Origin: Chitinophagales bacterium
Lineage (GTDB): Bacteria > Bacteroidota > Bacteroidia > Chitinophagales > Saprospiraceae
Direction: 5' to 3'
DNA: 64,000 bases
Assembly (NCBI GenBank): GCA_022360175.1
Contig: JAKSDI010000303.1
Coordinates: 1-64,000 of the forward strand
The notes under the pieces were generated by a model, which had not been told where the DNA came from, ran no database searches, and saw only the letters and a program-made list of their open reading frames with translations. Of the stretch, positions 1 to 8,202 are shown one piece after another (the first letter of the stretch is position 1; each line of letters begins with the position of its first letter). The position numbers and the translations under genes were made by a program.

Positions 1-957
1 GGTTTGATTCTAAAACAAGATCCAGCTCCATCACTCATTAGAGAATTGCGCTCTTATATACTTTCAGAATATTCATACATTACCTATCGGCCACATAAGC
101 TGGACATTCAATTCCTTAAGCTATTGCAACAAATGGTGCAGGATGAAACTGATTATCACAAATTAATAACGGTAATCGATACGCTGGAAGGAAAATACGA
201 AGCAGAAAACAGGCATACAGCCCCTTTGTTGTTGGCTCGCCTTGAAACAATGGAACAGGTAGGAAAACAGGAAGAGGCCAAAAAAGTAATGGAGCAAAAT
301 CTGACAGAGTCGGAAGTATTATATTATGCTATTGAGCAAGCCAAGAGTATAGGCGCCCGTCCAAGAATGAAAGCTCTTATTGAAACAGGTTTAAAATTGC
401 CTTTTCCCAAAAAAGATGTGGCGCGCCTTGAAGAGCTTTTATTAAATATGGCAGAGGAAGATGACGATGCTCAGCAAATTAACAAATTAGCTCTTTCCCG
501 ATTCCTTGATACGCTGGATATAGCTTACTACAAAAAAGCCAAGAGATATGCAGGCCTTTCCTGGAATGAACAGATCACTGATGCACTGCAACAACTGGCA
601 AATAGGACTTACTCCATTCGTACTCAACAGGCGATAGGCAATATTTATGTATTAGAAGAGCGGAAACAAGACTTGCTACAGCTACTGGAAGAAACGGGTT
701 CCATTAAGCTCCTCCTGGAGTTTTCCATTCATCTTATGCCTGATTTTTCTAAAGAAATCAGCGTAATTTATCGTACTTTATTAAATCAATATACTCAACA
801 GCATCTGGGAAGAACTGCGGCCGTTAGGGTACGCGAGATCATGCATAATTTGCATACTATTGGTGCTTCCAGGCTTGCTAATGAATTGATTGAAGAATAC
901 CGTAGCCGATACCCCGAGCGCCATTCATTAATTGAAGAATTATCTGTTTTCTTATAA
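1..957 (+). CDS. C-terminal part of a large helical protein, possibly SWIM zinc-finger family (5' end outside window)
   Basis: The reading frame is open from base 1, so the true start lies upstream and 318 codons of the 3' part are visible. The visible part is almost entirely helical and rich in Leu, Glu, Lys and Gln, with repeat-like helical hairpins, and contains no membrane segment or signal peptide. The closing stretch (EEYRSRYPERHSLIEEL) resembles the end of Bacteroidota proteins that carry a SWIM zinc finger near the N-terminus. That finger is not in the window, so the family assignment is a guess from the tail. The gene ends 19 bases before the rlmH start, so the two may be co-transcribed. 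An unrelated helical-repeat protein is equally compatible with what is visible. Confidence 0.6.
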   Translation, partial: GLILKQDPAPSLIRELRSYILSEYSYITYRPHKLDIQFLKLLQQMVQDETDYHKLITVIDTLEGKYEAENRHTAPLLLARLETMEQVGKQEEAKKVMEQNLTESEVLYYAIEQAKSIGARPRMKALIETGLKLPFPKKDVARLEELLLNMAEEDDDAQQINKLALSRFLDTLDIAYYKKAKRYAGLSWNEQITDALQQLANRTYSIRTQQAIGNIYVLEERKQDLLQLLEETGSIKLLLEFSIHLMPDFSKEISVIYRTLLNQYTQQHLGRTAAVRVREIMHNLHTIGASRLANELIEEYRSRYPERHSLIEELSVFL

Positions 958-976
958 AAAATCTATTTTTACCGAT

Positions 977-1450
977 ATGAAGATAGAATTATGGGCTATC
1001 GGTAAAACCAATGAATCTTATTTAGATCAGGGAATTGCTATCTATCAAAAGCGGTTGAGCCATTATCTAAAGTTTGATTTCATTATTCTCCCCGATATAA
1101 AGAAAGCAGGGAAACTCAGTGCTGTTCAATTAAAAAATAAAGAAGCTGGAATTGTTTTACAAAAAATGCAGCCAGGTGATTTTCTTATTTTACTGGATGA
1201 AAATGGAAAGCAGTATACTTCTGAAAGTTTTGCAACATTCCTCAATCATCAATTGCAGATGAGTCATCGGCGCATTATTTTTCTAATTGGGGGCGCATTT
1301 GGTTTTGATGAGTCCATTTATCAAAAAGCAAATGCAAAGCTTTCCCTTTCGAAAATGACTTTTTCTCATCAAATGGTGCGACTGTTTTTCCTGGAACAGC
1401 TCTACAGAGGGATGACTATTTTAAATAACGAAAAATACCACAATCCTTGA
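977..1450 (+). CDS. rlmH: 23S rRNA (pseudouridine-1915-N3)-methyltransferase RlmH
   Basis: RlmH is a small SPOUT-class enzyme that methylates pseudouridine 1915 in helix 69 of 23S rRNA using S-adenosylmethionine. The 157-residue product is of normal family length. It begins MKIELWAIGKT and has the knot-region glycine loop (FLIGGAFGFDESIY) and the conserved end SHQMVRLFFLEQLYRG...YHNP. An in-frame ATG at 932 exists, but it lies inside the 3' end of the preceding gene and would add a non-conserved leader, so 977 is chosen. The stop is 4 bases before the rhomboid gene, which suggests co-transcription. Assignment is secure. Confidence 0.95.
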   Translation: MKIELWAIGKTNESYLDQGIAIYQKRLSHYLKFDFIILPDIKKAGKLSAVQLKNKEAGIVLQKMQPGDFLILLDENGKQYTSESFATFLNHQLQMSHRRIIFLIGGAFGFDESIYQKANAKLSLSKMTFSHQMVRLFFLEQLYRGMTILNNEKYHNP

Positions 1451-1454
1451 TCCT

Positions 1455-2105
1455 ATGGATATGATAAGCCTTACGCTCATTCTTATAATCATGACAGCGC
1501 TCATCTCCTATCAGGCATTTAGCAATACAGGGATGAAATACAAGCTGGCCTTTCACCCTGCTTCTGTCCGGGAGTTTGGGCAATATTATCGTTTTCTTAC
1601 CAGTGGTTTTGTACATGCTGATTGGCAGCACCTTATTCTAAACATGTACGTCTTCTATCTCTTTGGAGAACAATTGGAGCTATTCTTCTCAAATAATTTA
1701 TTTGAGCCAATGGTTGGCAGGCTTATATTTTTGTTTTTCTATCTAAGTGCCATTATCATATCTGACATTCCCACCTATTTTAAGCATAAAAACAATACCG
1801 CGTATTCATCACTAGGTGCATCTGGAGCTACTTCTGCCCTACTCATGGCTTACATACTATTTGATCCATGGGGGTGGTTTCTGTTCCCTCCTTTACCAGG
1901 AATCGTTTTTGCAGTAGCATACCTTTGGTATTCTTCCTATATGTCTCGTAAAGGCACGGATCTCATTGCCCATGATGCCCATTTATGGGGAGCTGTTTAT
2001 GGATTGGTATTTATGCTTGCTCTGGCAGCCATATTCAGCCCTGAATTACTTCAATATTTTATCAATAGCTTATTAGAAGGCCCGCGAGCTCCTTCTTTTA
2101 TGTAG
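1455..2105 (+). CDS. Rhomboid family intramembrane serine protease
   Basis: A polytopic inner-membrane protease of 216 residues with about six membrane segments. The HxxxN loop motif is at residues 59-63 (HLILN). The catalytic Ser is S123 in GASG, and the catalytic His is H176 in AHLWGAVYG. All expected active-site residues are present, so it should be active against transmembrane substrates. An unusual insertion (PTYFKHKNN) precedes the catalytic-serine helix. The gene starts 4 bases after rlmH and probably shares its transcript. The physiological substrate cannot be predicted. It is convergent with truB, with only 28 bases between the stops. Confidence 0.93.
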   Translation: MDMISLTLILIIMTALISYQAFSNTGMKYKLAFHPASVREFGQYYRFLTSGFVHADWQHLILNMYVFYLFGEQLELFFSNNLFEPMVGRLIFLFFYLSAIIISDIPTYFKHKNNTAYSSLGASGATSALLMAYILFDPWGWFLFPPLPGIVFAVAYLWYSSYMSRKGTDLIAHDAHLWGAVYGLVFMLALAAIFSPELLQYFINSLLEGPRAPSFM

Positions 2106-2133
2106 AGAAGAAAAATTAAGGCTTGAAGTTTAT

Positions 2134-2868
2134 TTAATCCTCCGTTTTAGCTGCTTGCATTTCATCGATGTAATCGAGTAGCTGCTCCAATTGCCATGCA
2201 TCTTCTAAACGAAATTCGCCTACACTAGTCCGGCGTAAAGCGGTAAGATAGGCACCACTTTCTAGTGCTTTTCCAAAATCGTAAGCCAGTGAACGTATGT
2301 AAGTCCCCTTACTGCAACTAACAGAAAAGTCTATTTCAGGTAACTCAAGCCTGGTTAAGTCGAAATCATAGATATGAACAGGACGAGGTTCAATTTCCAG
2401 CTGTTCTCCCTTACGAGCTTTCTTATACAAAGGCTGCCCATTCACTTTAATAGCGCTAAACATAGGAGGCACCTGTTCTATATCTCCTACAAATTTTTTG
2501 CGTGCCTCTTCCAATAGTTTTTCATCAATATGATCTATAGGAAATCGCTCAGAAACCTCTGTTTCTGCATCGTAAGAAGGAGTAACAGATCCCATTTGCA
2601 TTGTCCCGGTATAGGTCTTTGGAAGCCCTTGAAATTGGGTCAATTTTTTGGTAAACTTTCCAGTGCAAAGAATTAATAAACCCGTAGCCATAGGATCCAG
2701 AGTTCCTGCGTGGCCTACTTTTATTTTCTTTACTTTGAGTAGGTGTTTTAATTTATAACGCACTTTATTCACCACATCAAAGGAAGTCCATCCTTGTGGT
2801 TTATCAATAAGAAGAGTTGCTCCTGCCAGAAAATCATAGGCCGGCAAAGGATTGTCTTCAGGCTCCAT
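2134..2868 (-). CDS. truB: tRNA pseudouridine(55) synthase TruB
   Basis: TruB isomerises uridine 55 in the T-loop of tRNAs. The 244-residue protein has the lead-in LLIDKPQGWTSFDVV and the catalytic motif GHAGTLDPMATGLL with the catalytic Asp at D58. Further family motifs are YTGTMQMGSVTPSYDAE and CSKGTYIRSLAYDFG. It lacks a C-terminal PUA domain, as is usual for the short Bacteroidota form. It is the last gene of a minus-strand run ftsX - DUF3098 - uppP - truB and follows uppP by 76 bases, so a shared transcript is likely. Confidence 0.96.
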   Translation of the reverse strand: MEPEDNPLPAYDFLAGATLLIDKPQGWTSFDVVNKVRYKLKHLLKVKKIKVGHAGTLDPMATGLLILCTGKFTKKLTQFQGLPKTYTGTMQMGSVTPSYDAETEVSERFPIDHIDEKLLEEARKKFVGDIEQVPPMFSAIKVNGQPLYKKARKGEQLEIEPRPVHIYDFDLTRLELPEIDFSVSCSKGTYIRSLAYDFGKALESGAYLTALRRTSVGEFRLEDAWQLEQLLDYIDEMQAAKTED

Positions 2869-2944
2869 GTATTCGTTCTAATTAAAAATGTCTTTCATTG
2901 GCAAATTATCTCCTTCCTTTCATTGATCCTTCCCTGCAAATCTG

Positions 2945-3748
2945 TCAATGAGTTAAAAAAGTATGAGCGATAATCGCTAAAGCCGCAATAATAAAACAAT
3001 ATATAGAAAAATAAACCAATTTGCTATTCTTGACTAGATTTATCATCCAGACACAAGCTATAATACCTGTTGCAAATGCCGCGGCAAAACCAATAGCCAG
3101 GGGCAATACATCGACAGTAGTTTCCATCAAATCGCCACTGATCAAATCTTTCGCCATTTTGCCTAAAATCAAAGGAACCACCATCAAAAAGGAAAAGCGG
3201 GCGGCTTTTTCTCTATCAATACCTAAGAGGACAGAAGTTGCAATAGTAGCTCCGGAGCGAGATATACCCGGCATGATTGCAATAGCCTGCGCGACCCCAA
3301 CAATCAGTGAATTTTTATAAGTAACTGATTTATCGGTTTTCTTTGCCTTATCAGCCAGAAACAATAACATTCCTGTAATTAAAAGCATAAAGGCTACCAA
3401 TAAAATCCGCTGGTTAAAAAGTTGCTCTATTTGCTCCTCCAGTAATATCCCGACCAAAGCAGCGGGCACCATAGATAAGACTATCTTAAGAGCGTATTGC
3501 GTTTGTTCATTCCATTTAAATTGAAATAAACCTCTAAAGATATCCACTACCTCCTTTCGGAATACAATAAGCGTACTCAATGCAGTAGCTGCATGAAGTG
3601 TTACCGTCATCAAAAGGCTTTCTTCTGCCACACTGGTGTCACCTAAAAAGAATTTAGCCAGTTCCAGGTGGCCACTGCTACTGACAGGTAAAAATTCAGT
3701 TAGCCCCTGAATAATTCCTAACAGTGCTGCTCTTAATAATTCTCCCAT
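2945..3748 (-). CDS. uppP: Undecaprenyl-diphosphatase UppP (BacA)
   Basis: An integral membrane phosphatase that recycles undecaprenyl pyrophosphate to the monophosphate carrier lipid used for peptidoglycan and surface polysaccharide synthesis. It has 267 residues and about eight membrane helices. The two family signatures are present: QGLTEFLPVSSSGHLEL (residues 14-30, with the catalytic Glu) and PGISRSGATI (with the catalytic Arg). Its start is only 4 bases after the DUF3098 stop, so it is part of the ftsX-led operon. Overproduction of this family gives bacitracin tolerance; that is family knowledge. Confidence 0.96.
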   Translation of the reverse strand: MGELLRAALLGIIQGLTEFLPVSSSGHLELAKFFLGDTSVAEESLLMTVTLHAATALSTLIVFRKEVVDIFRGLFQFKWNEQTQYALKIVLSMVPAALVGILLEEQIEQLFNQRILLVAFMLLITGMLLFLADKAKKTDKSVTYKNSLIVGVAQAIAIMPGISRSGATIATSVLLGIDREKAARFSFLMVVPLILGKMAKDLISGDLMETTVDVLPLAIGFAAAFATGIIACVWMINLVKNSKLVYFSIYCFIIAALAIIAHTFLTH

Positions 3749-3752
3749 TCAA

Positions 3753-4070
3753 TTAAGCCTTCTTGAAGATCGCATAGATTTCTATGCATAAACCAATCAA
3801 TATCACGATTGGAGCGAGCGCTGTACGGCGAGTACTATAGATGATATTGTCATCCCATACATCAGGGCTAGGCATTGCGCCACCAGTCATCAATAATAAG
3901 CCTAACAGGATGCAAGCAGCTCCTATTCCCATCCACATATAGTTTTGCTTACCAAAAGAAAGCGTTTGCTCTACAGGCTTAGAGCGGCGAGCAGTAGAGG
4001 GAGCAGCCTTCTTTTTGCTATCGCTGGTAACAACTACTTTTTTCTTCTTAGGTGGTTTTTGATTACTCAT
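3753..4070 (-). CDS. DUF3098 family membrane protein
   Basis: A 105-residue protein with a Lys-rich, disordered N-terminus (about 40 residues) followed by two membrane helices. The family core is recognisable: MWMGIGAACILLGLLLMTGG, then SPDVWDDNIIYSTRRTALAP, then the second helix. DUF3098 proteins are small Bacteroidota membrane proteins of unknown function, typically encoded directly after ftsX, as here (33 bases downstream). A link to cell division or envelope work is inferred from that conserved position only. Confidence 0.88.
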   Translation of the reverse strand: MSNQKPPKKKKVVVTSDSKKKAAPSTARRSKPVEQTLSFGKQNYMWMGIGAACILLGLLLMTGGAMPSPDVWDDNIIYSTRRTALAPIVILIGLCIEIYAIFKKA

Positions 4071-4103
4071 ATTTTAGATATTCTATTGGGTTGCTTTGTC
4101 TTT

Positions 4104-4982
4104 TTAATACAAATCATCAACCCTCATTTTCAGGTATTTTCTTACAACGTAATAAGTGCTAAGTCCATTGATAACAGCACCTACCATTAACAAAAAAACA
4201 AATAAGGTGCCTAATAAAGACCAGCTAATCATTCCTCTTAAGCCTGGCACATCACTCTGAATCCACAAATATAATACAAACAAGACGGCAGAAGCGAGCA
4301 AGCCACTCAAAAAGCCATGGCGCATACCTCTTCTGATATAGGGACGGCTGATAAATTCCCAGGAAGCCCCTACCAATTGCATATTTTTCACAATAAAACG
4401 ATTAGCATATAAAGCCAATCTTACCGTATTGTGAATCAATACAACTGCTATGCCCAGAAAAAGGAACAATACTCCCCCCGCAATCCAACTCACTGAGCGA
4501 ATATTTTCTGCAATATCATTCACCAAGCTCTCCTGATAATAGACACCTTCAACCAAAGTATCCCTTCTCAAGCTTGATTTAATTATTTCCAGGCTATCAG
4601 TATCCATGTAATTAGCTTTCACATTAAAGGTAATCACATCATACAAGGGATTTGGAAGATCCAGTTTCAGGAAATCTTCGCCAAAATCTTCCCTTAGCAT
4701 TGCCGCCGCTTCTTCTTTACTGATAAAGTCAACAGAGCCCTCTCGTACAAACTGCTGGTTTTTTAATTCCTCTGTAATAGTTTTTACTGCCGCTGGTTCT
4801 GCCGATTGCTTTAGTTCAACTGTTAGGTTGACTCTTTCTTTCAAGCTTTTTACCAGTAGTTGTGCATTAATAACTACCAAGCCAAAAAAACCTAAGGTAA
4901 ATAATACCAATGCCACACTAATGACGGAGTATAAATAATTAGGACGATTACGCAGGAATGTAGGTTTGCTTGGTTCTGACAT
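4104..4982 (-). CDS. ftsX: Cell division permease FtsX
   Basis: FtsX is the four-helix membrane partner of the ATPase FtsE and links division to peptidoglycan hydrolase activation. The 292-residue protein has one membrane helix after a short cytoplasmic leader, a periplasmic domain (about residues 60-170) and three closely spaced helices at the C-terminus, as expected. The start at 4982 (MSEPSKPTFL) is preferred over an in-frame start at 5075. The longer version would run through the likely promoter element TAATTTTG at 5009-5016 and add a non-conserved leader. ftsE is not adjacent. The gene heads the run with DUF3098, uppP and truB. Confidence 0.92.
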   Translation of the reverse strand: MSEPSKPTFLRNRPNYLYSVISVALVLFTLGFFGLVVINAQLLVKSLKERVNLTVELKQSAEPAAVKTITEELKNQQFVREGSVDFISKEEAAAMLREDFGEDFLKLDLPNPLYDVITFNVKANYMDTDSLEIIKSSLRRDTLVEGVYYQESLVNDIAENIRSVSWIAGGVLFLFLGIAVVLIHNTVRLALYANRFIVKNMQLVGASWEFISRPYIRRGMRHGFLSGLLASAVLFVLYLWIQSDVPGLRGMISWSLLGTLFVFLLMVGAVINGLSTYYVVRKYLKMRVDDLY

Positions 4983-5008
4983 ATGTGTTTGTACAGCTCT
5001 TCGATCCG

Positions 5009-5016
5009 CAAAATTA
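5009..5016 (-). promoter_or_regulatory. Bacteroidota -7 promoter element for the ftsX operon
   Basis: Reads TAATTTTG on the minus strand, matching the TAnnTTTG -7 consensus of the Bacteroidota primary sigma factor and followed by CG. It lies 26 bases upstream of the chosen ftsX ATG. No clear -33 TTTG box is visible, so it is a motif match plus position only. Confidence 0.5.
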
Positions 5017-5141
5017 AAAAAATATAACAGATCATAAGCAACAAAGAGGCCATCGCTGTCGTAATTATTGAGCAAGCATATATTTACTGTCTTTATTAAG
5101 TATCAATAAGAGACAGTATTTGTTGAGAAAAACTACAAGAG

Positions 5142-5723
5142 ATGATTGACAAGTTATTCGGATTAATAACTTTTATGTTAGTACCTGCCTTTATATTTTC
5201 ACAGGTTATCCAAATCAATAATGCTTCTTTTGAAGGCACACCACAAGATGCAACAGTACCTGCCGGATGGTTTCCATGTGAGCGCGGTACCACACCTGAT
5301 ATTTTACCTGGTTTTTGGGGAGTCTATCAAGAAGCGAGTGAAGGCGATACTTATGTAGGCCTTATCACCAGAGAAGATGGCACCTGGGAAAGTATTGGCC
5401 AACGGCTGTCTCAGGCACTAGTAGCTAAAGAGTGTTATGCTTTTACTTTGGACATTGCCCACTCTAAGACATACGCCACTTACAACCAACCCCTCAAAGT
5501 ACGAATCTGGGCTGGCACAACACGCTGCGAACGCTCCCAGTTACTACTTGAGACTGATTTTATTGAAAATACTGATTGGGAAAAATACGAGGTAGACTTT
5601 ACAGCAAAAGGTGCTTATCACTATATAATAATCGAAGCTTACTATAAAGATGGCAATTTTTCCCGTAGAGGGAATATTTTGATTGACAATATATCTTCAA
5701 TCAAAAAGTGCATTAGAGCATAA
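5142..5723 (+). CDS. Secreted jelly-roll (carbohydrate-binding-like) protein
   Basis: A 193-residue exported protein with an N-terminal signal peptide (cleavage probably after IFSQ, about residue 21). The rest is one beta-sandwich-like domain beginning QINNASFEG and containing PAGWFPCERGTTPDILPGFWGVY and ending LIDNISSIKKC. This pattern is known in Bacteroidota as a galactose-binding-like domain, often fused to larger surface proteins; here it stands alone. Four Cys residues (ERG region, KECYAF, TTRCER and the C-terminal KKC) could form two disulfides. No T9SS sorting domain is present. The ligand is unknown. It ends just before a strong hairpin shared with the convergent TPR gene. Confidence 0.75.
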   Translation: MIDKLFGLITFMLVPAFIFSQVIQINNASFEGTPQDATVPAGWFPCERGTTPDILPGFWGVYQEASEGDTYVGLITREDGTWESIGQRLSQALVAKECYAFTLDIAHSKTYATYNQPLKVRIWAGTTRCERSQLLLETDFIENTDWEKYEVDFTAKGAYHYIIIEAYYKDGNFSRRGNILIDNISSIKKCIRA

Positions 5724-5728
5724 TAAAA

Positions 5729-5764
5729 CGGTGCCATATCCAGAATCGTCTGGATATGGCACCG
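5729..5764 (-). terminator. Strong hairpin terminator between convergent genes
   Basis: A perfect 16-bp stem (CGGTGCCATATCCAGA and its complement) closes a 4-base loop. On the minus strand it is followed by TTTTATTA, so it best serves the TPR gene at 5794-6603. It may also stop read-through from the plus-strand gene ending at 5723, although no T-tract follows on that strand. Confidence 0.8.
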
Positions 5765-5793
5765 CACACGTACAATCCTTTATACAGGTATTC

Positions 5794-6603
5794 TTACTCT
5801 CCGCCAAGTTCTTTAATTTTGTAGGCAGCGCGCTCTGAGTACTTTGCATCTTTCACATTGCCATAAGTTTCAATAGCTTCTGCTGTCTTGCCTAATGACT
5901 CTAGTGATTCAGCTTTAGTCATGTAGTATTTATCATTTACAGTATCACCAGCCAATTCAATTGCTTTTCCAACAGATGCTAAAGCAGCCTCAGCATCTCC
6001 CTTCTTTTGCTTAGCATAAGCCAGATAGTAATGTACTTCTGAATTGTTATCACGCTTTTCTAAATATGCCATAGCATAGCCCTCTACATCATCCCACACT
6101 TTTTTGCCCCATGTAACAGCTACAATATTCTCTGCTTTGCTATACATCTTTTCCGCTTTATCTTCTTTTTTGGCTTTCAGGCTAACATCCCCAGCATCAA
6201 TATAAGCTTTGATCGCAGCTACCGTTTCCCCTTTTCCTTCTAGTGCCTGGGCCAATCCGATATAGTTAGCATAAAAGCTTGCCGAATACTCAACTCCCAT
6301 AGAGTAAGTCTCAATCGCTTTCTCATAGTTCTTTTCCTTACGATAATCATTCCCTACATAATAGGCAGCAATTGCCCCATTACGTTTTGCCAACTTAATA
6401 ACTTTCATCCCATTTTCAGAGGTGCTATCAGCGGTTTCAACAGCTTGAACCATCAAGGGAAGGCCCTCAGCATAGTTCTTGGCTTTGATCAATTCCAAAC
6501 CATCATTATACAAGCTGGTAGCTGATGGCTGATCCTGCGCGTTTAGATTTACACACATCCCTAATACTAGCAATACAATCACTAAAAAATCTGTTCTTCT
6601 CAC
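5794..6603 (-). CDS. Exported tetratricopeptide-repeat protein
   Basis: A 269-residue protein with a signal peptide (cleavage near NAQ, residue 23) followed by successive TPR-like helix pairs. Examples are YNDGLELIKAKNYAEGLPLM, YRKEKNYEKAIETYSMGVEY and YLAYAKQKKGDAEAALASV. TPR arrays mediate protein-protein contacts; location is periplasm or outer-membrane periplasmic face by inference. The start codon is GTG. A -7 promoter-like TATTTTTG lies 31 bases upstream. No catalytic motif is visible and the partner is unknown. Confidence 0.85.
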   Translation of the reverse strand: MRRTDFLVIVLLVLGMCVNLNAQDQPSATSLYNDGLELIKAKNYAEGLPLMVQAVETADSTSENGMKVIKLAKRNGAIAAYYVGNDYRKEKNYEKAIETYSMGVEYSASFYANYIGLAQALEGKGETVAAIKAYIDAGDVSLKAKKEDKAEKMYSKAENIVAVTWGKKVWDDVEGYAMAYLEKRDNNSEVHYYLAYAKQKKGDAEAALASVGKAIELAGDTVNDKYYMTKAESLESLGKTAEAIETYGNVKDAKYSERAAYKIKELGGE

Positions 6604-6634
6604 GTTCTTATATGTTTTTGATTATAAAAGATTC

Positions 6635-6642
6635 CAAAAATA
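6635..6642 (-). promoter_or_regulatory. -7 promoter element for the TPR gene
   Basis: Reads TATTTTTG on the minus strand (TAnnTTTG consensus), 31 bases before the GTG start of the TPR gene. Motif match only. Confidence 0.45.
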
Positions 6643-6878
6643 GTTTTTTTAACGTATCTCATGAAGAATGATAGGAGCAAAAGAAATGTAATTCCGATTT
6701 GTATCGAAAGAAGCTTTACTTTTGATGATATCATTTGCTTTGAATCACGAGATTTATCAAAAAGCTCAAAAATATGGTGCTCACACTATAAATAAAAGCA
6801 TCTGAAAGTTTTATGGTATGGAAGAAGCCTATAATTAACACTATATTGCCGCGAAGCGGACGCTAAATAAAAGCTAGT

Positions 6879-7322
6879 ATGTTAAGTATCTATAGTGATG
6901 ACCACTTTATGAAACAAGCCTATTTGCAGGCTCAATTAGCATATGACAAAGGTGAAATCCCGGTGGGTGCAGTGGTAGTAGCTAACAACCAGATTATAGC
7001 ACGTGCACACAATCAAACTGAACTCTTAACCGATGTTACTGCTCATGCAGAGATATTGGCCATTACTGCTGCTGCTAACTATTTAAATAGTAAATACCTC
7101 ACCGATTGCACACTCTACGTAACGCTCGAACCCTGTGTGATGTGTGCCGGTGCATTATACTGGTCACAAATAAGCAGGCTTGTATATGCTGCTCCTGATG
7201 AAAAACGTGGTTTCATGAAGCACGGTAAGCAATTATTCCATCCCAAAACCAGTATAGAGTTTGGAATAATGATGGAAGAATGTAGCAGCCTAATGAGTAA
7301 TTTCTTCAAGGATCGCCGTTAA
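6879..7322 (+). CDS. tadA: tRNA-specific adenosine deaminase TadA
   Basis: TadA deaminates adenosine 34 of tRNA-Arg(ACG) to inosine so that it can read CGC and CGA codons. The 147-residue protein has the zinc and catalytic motif HAE at residues 56-58 and the second zinc motif PCVMC at 85-89. It also has the typical lead EIPVGAVVV and the end FGIMMEECSSLMSNFFKDRR. The length is normal. A small CCGC-GAA-GCGG hairpin lies in the leader at 6849-6859. It could be confused with guanine deaminase, but length and motifs favour TadA. Confidence 0.93.
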   Translation: MLSIYSDDHFMKQAYLQAQLAYDKGEIPVGAVVVANNQIIARAHNQTELLTDVTAHAEILAITAAANYLNSKYLTDCTLYVTLEPCVMCAGALYWSQISRLVYAAPDEKRGFMKHGKQLFHPKTSIEFGIMMEECSSLMSNFFKDRR

Positions 7323-7399
7323 AATGGCGTTAAAGTAGCTTTTAAAAACAGCTAAATAGCCTGGCTTGGAGTTTTTTTATCGAAAACAATCTAATTCAT

Positions 7400-7945
7400 A
7401 TGAAGGCTTTGAAAACAATCCCTGCCCTGGCTTTGCTGGCAATTATGCTCAGTAGCTGTAGCCCTACCCTTAGTTATTTTACCCAGGATCTTTACGATCA
7501 ATACAAATGGACGGAACCTGAATTAAAGCGTATCCAGTTTTACCTGTCTAATAGCATTGTATTAAGACGAGAACTTTCTGGTTCCAAATCCGAAATTGTT
7601 TCAGGAGAAATCAAACTGGTAGATGGTAGAAAGGTTGAAGAAGTAGTTATCCCTAAAGGAACTCCAGGTATAGTACTTTTCCTACCTAAATCTGACCGTT
7701 TTGCAGTAAGTTTTGATGCTAAAAGCGATGATAGTTATCTGGTTTTTGGCCCCAACCCTAAAATGAGTGATCGCTATGTACTGCTTGCTTCCGAATGGAA
7801 ACGCCGGGTAGGATTTGTCACCTACGAAGGGAAAAAATGGAAAGTAGATAACAATAATGCTTATGCCAGTCTAATGGTCGATCTAAAGAAAGTAAATAAA
7901 GTATCGGTTGAATCTCACAAAGCTACAGGCCGTACAGTGAATTAA
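7400..7945 (+). CDS. Predicted lipoprotein of unknown function
   Basis: A 181-residue protein with a lipoprotein signal ending in LSSC (lipidated Cys 20). The mature part is a beta-rich domain (TQDLYDQYKWTEPELKRIQF, then IPKGTPGIVLFLP and YLVFGP). I recognise similar small lipoproteins in Bacteroidota genomes but no functional assignment. It lies 77 bases downstream of tadA on the same strand. There is no sign of enzyme motifs. Cell-envelope location is the only firm inference. Confidence 0.75.
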   Translation: MKALKTIPALALLAIMLSSCSPTLSYFTQDLYDQYKWTEPELKRIQFYLSNSIVLRRELSGSKSEIVSGEIKLVDGRKVEEVVIPKGTPGIVLFLPKSDRFAVSFDAKSDDSYLVFGPNPKMSDRYVLLASEWKRRVGFVTYEGKKWKVDNNNAYASLMVDLKKVNKVSVESHKATGRTVN

Positions 7946-7958
7946 AGGCAGAGGAGAG

Positions 7959-8026
7959 GTGTAGGGTATGGGGCCTGAGGTGTGGGGAGCATTAAAACTC
8001 TAAACTTCAGGCTTCATACCTTATAC
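7959..8026. repeat. Imperfect inverted repeat (REP-like hairpin)
   Basis: A left arm of 22 bases at 7959-7980 (GTGTAGGGTATG followed by GGGCCTGAGG) pairs imperfectly with 8005-8026 (CTTCAGGC then TTCATACCTTATAC). The arrangement resembles short palindromic intergenic repeats. It abuts the Uma2-like fragment at 8027. Confidence 0.5.
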
Positions 8027-8125
8027 TTATGTAGGTGAATTATGATACTCATGCTTAGTTTGAGTTTCTTCTTCTATTTTTATATACTCCGCTACCGTAA
8101 GGTGATTTAGCTTTTTATCTTCCAC
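8027..8125 (-). pseudogene. N-terminal remnant resembling a Uma2-family (DUF820) endonuclease gene
   Basis: On the minus strand a 32-codon frame reads VEDKKLNHLTVAEYIKIEE followed by ETQTKHEYHN and then stops. LTVAEYIKxEExTxxKHEYHNG is the typical start of Uma2/DUF820 proteins, PD-(D/E)XK-like nucleases of unknown role. The catalytic core that should follow is absent and replaced by the palindromic repeat at 7959-8026. The likely reading is decay or recombination that left only the first 30 codons. The first codon used is GTG; an in-frame stop lies just upstream. Confidence 0.45.
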
Positions 8126-8202
8126 CGCAAAACTTTTACCTCAAAAAGGACAAATTACCCTTCTAATCAAATATCTTATTTAAAACACCAGAAGCATCAC
8201 GT

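Noticed and set aside
932..976. Longer start for rlmH
   Set aside because: It overlaps the preceding gene and adds a leader absent from RlmH proteins; the ATG at 977 fits the family.
3021..3320. 99-codon plus-strand frame
   Set aside because: It lies wholly inside uppP on the opposite strand and encodes no recognisable protein.
4983..5075. Longer start for ftsX
   Set aside because: The extra codons run through the TAATTTTG promoter element and have no FtsX similarity.
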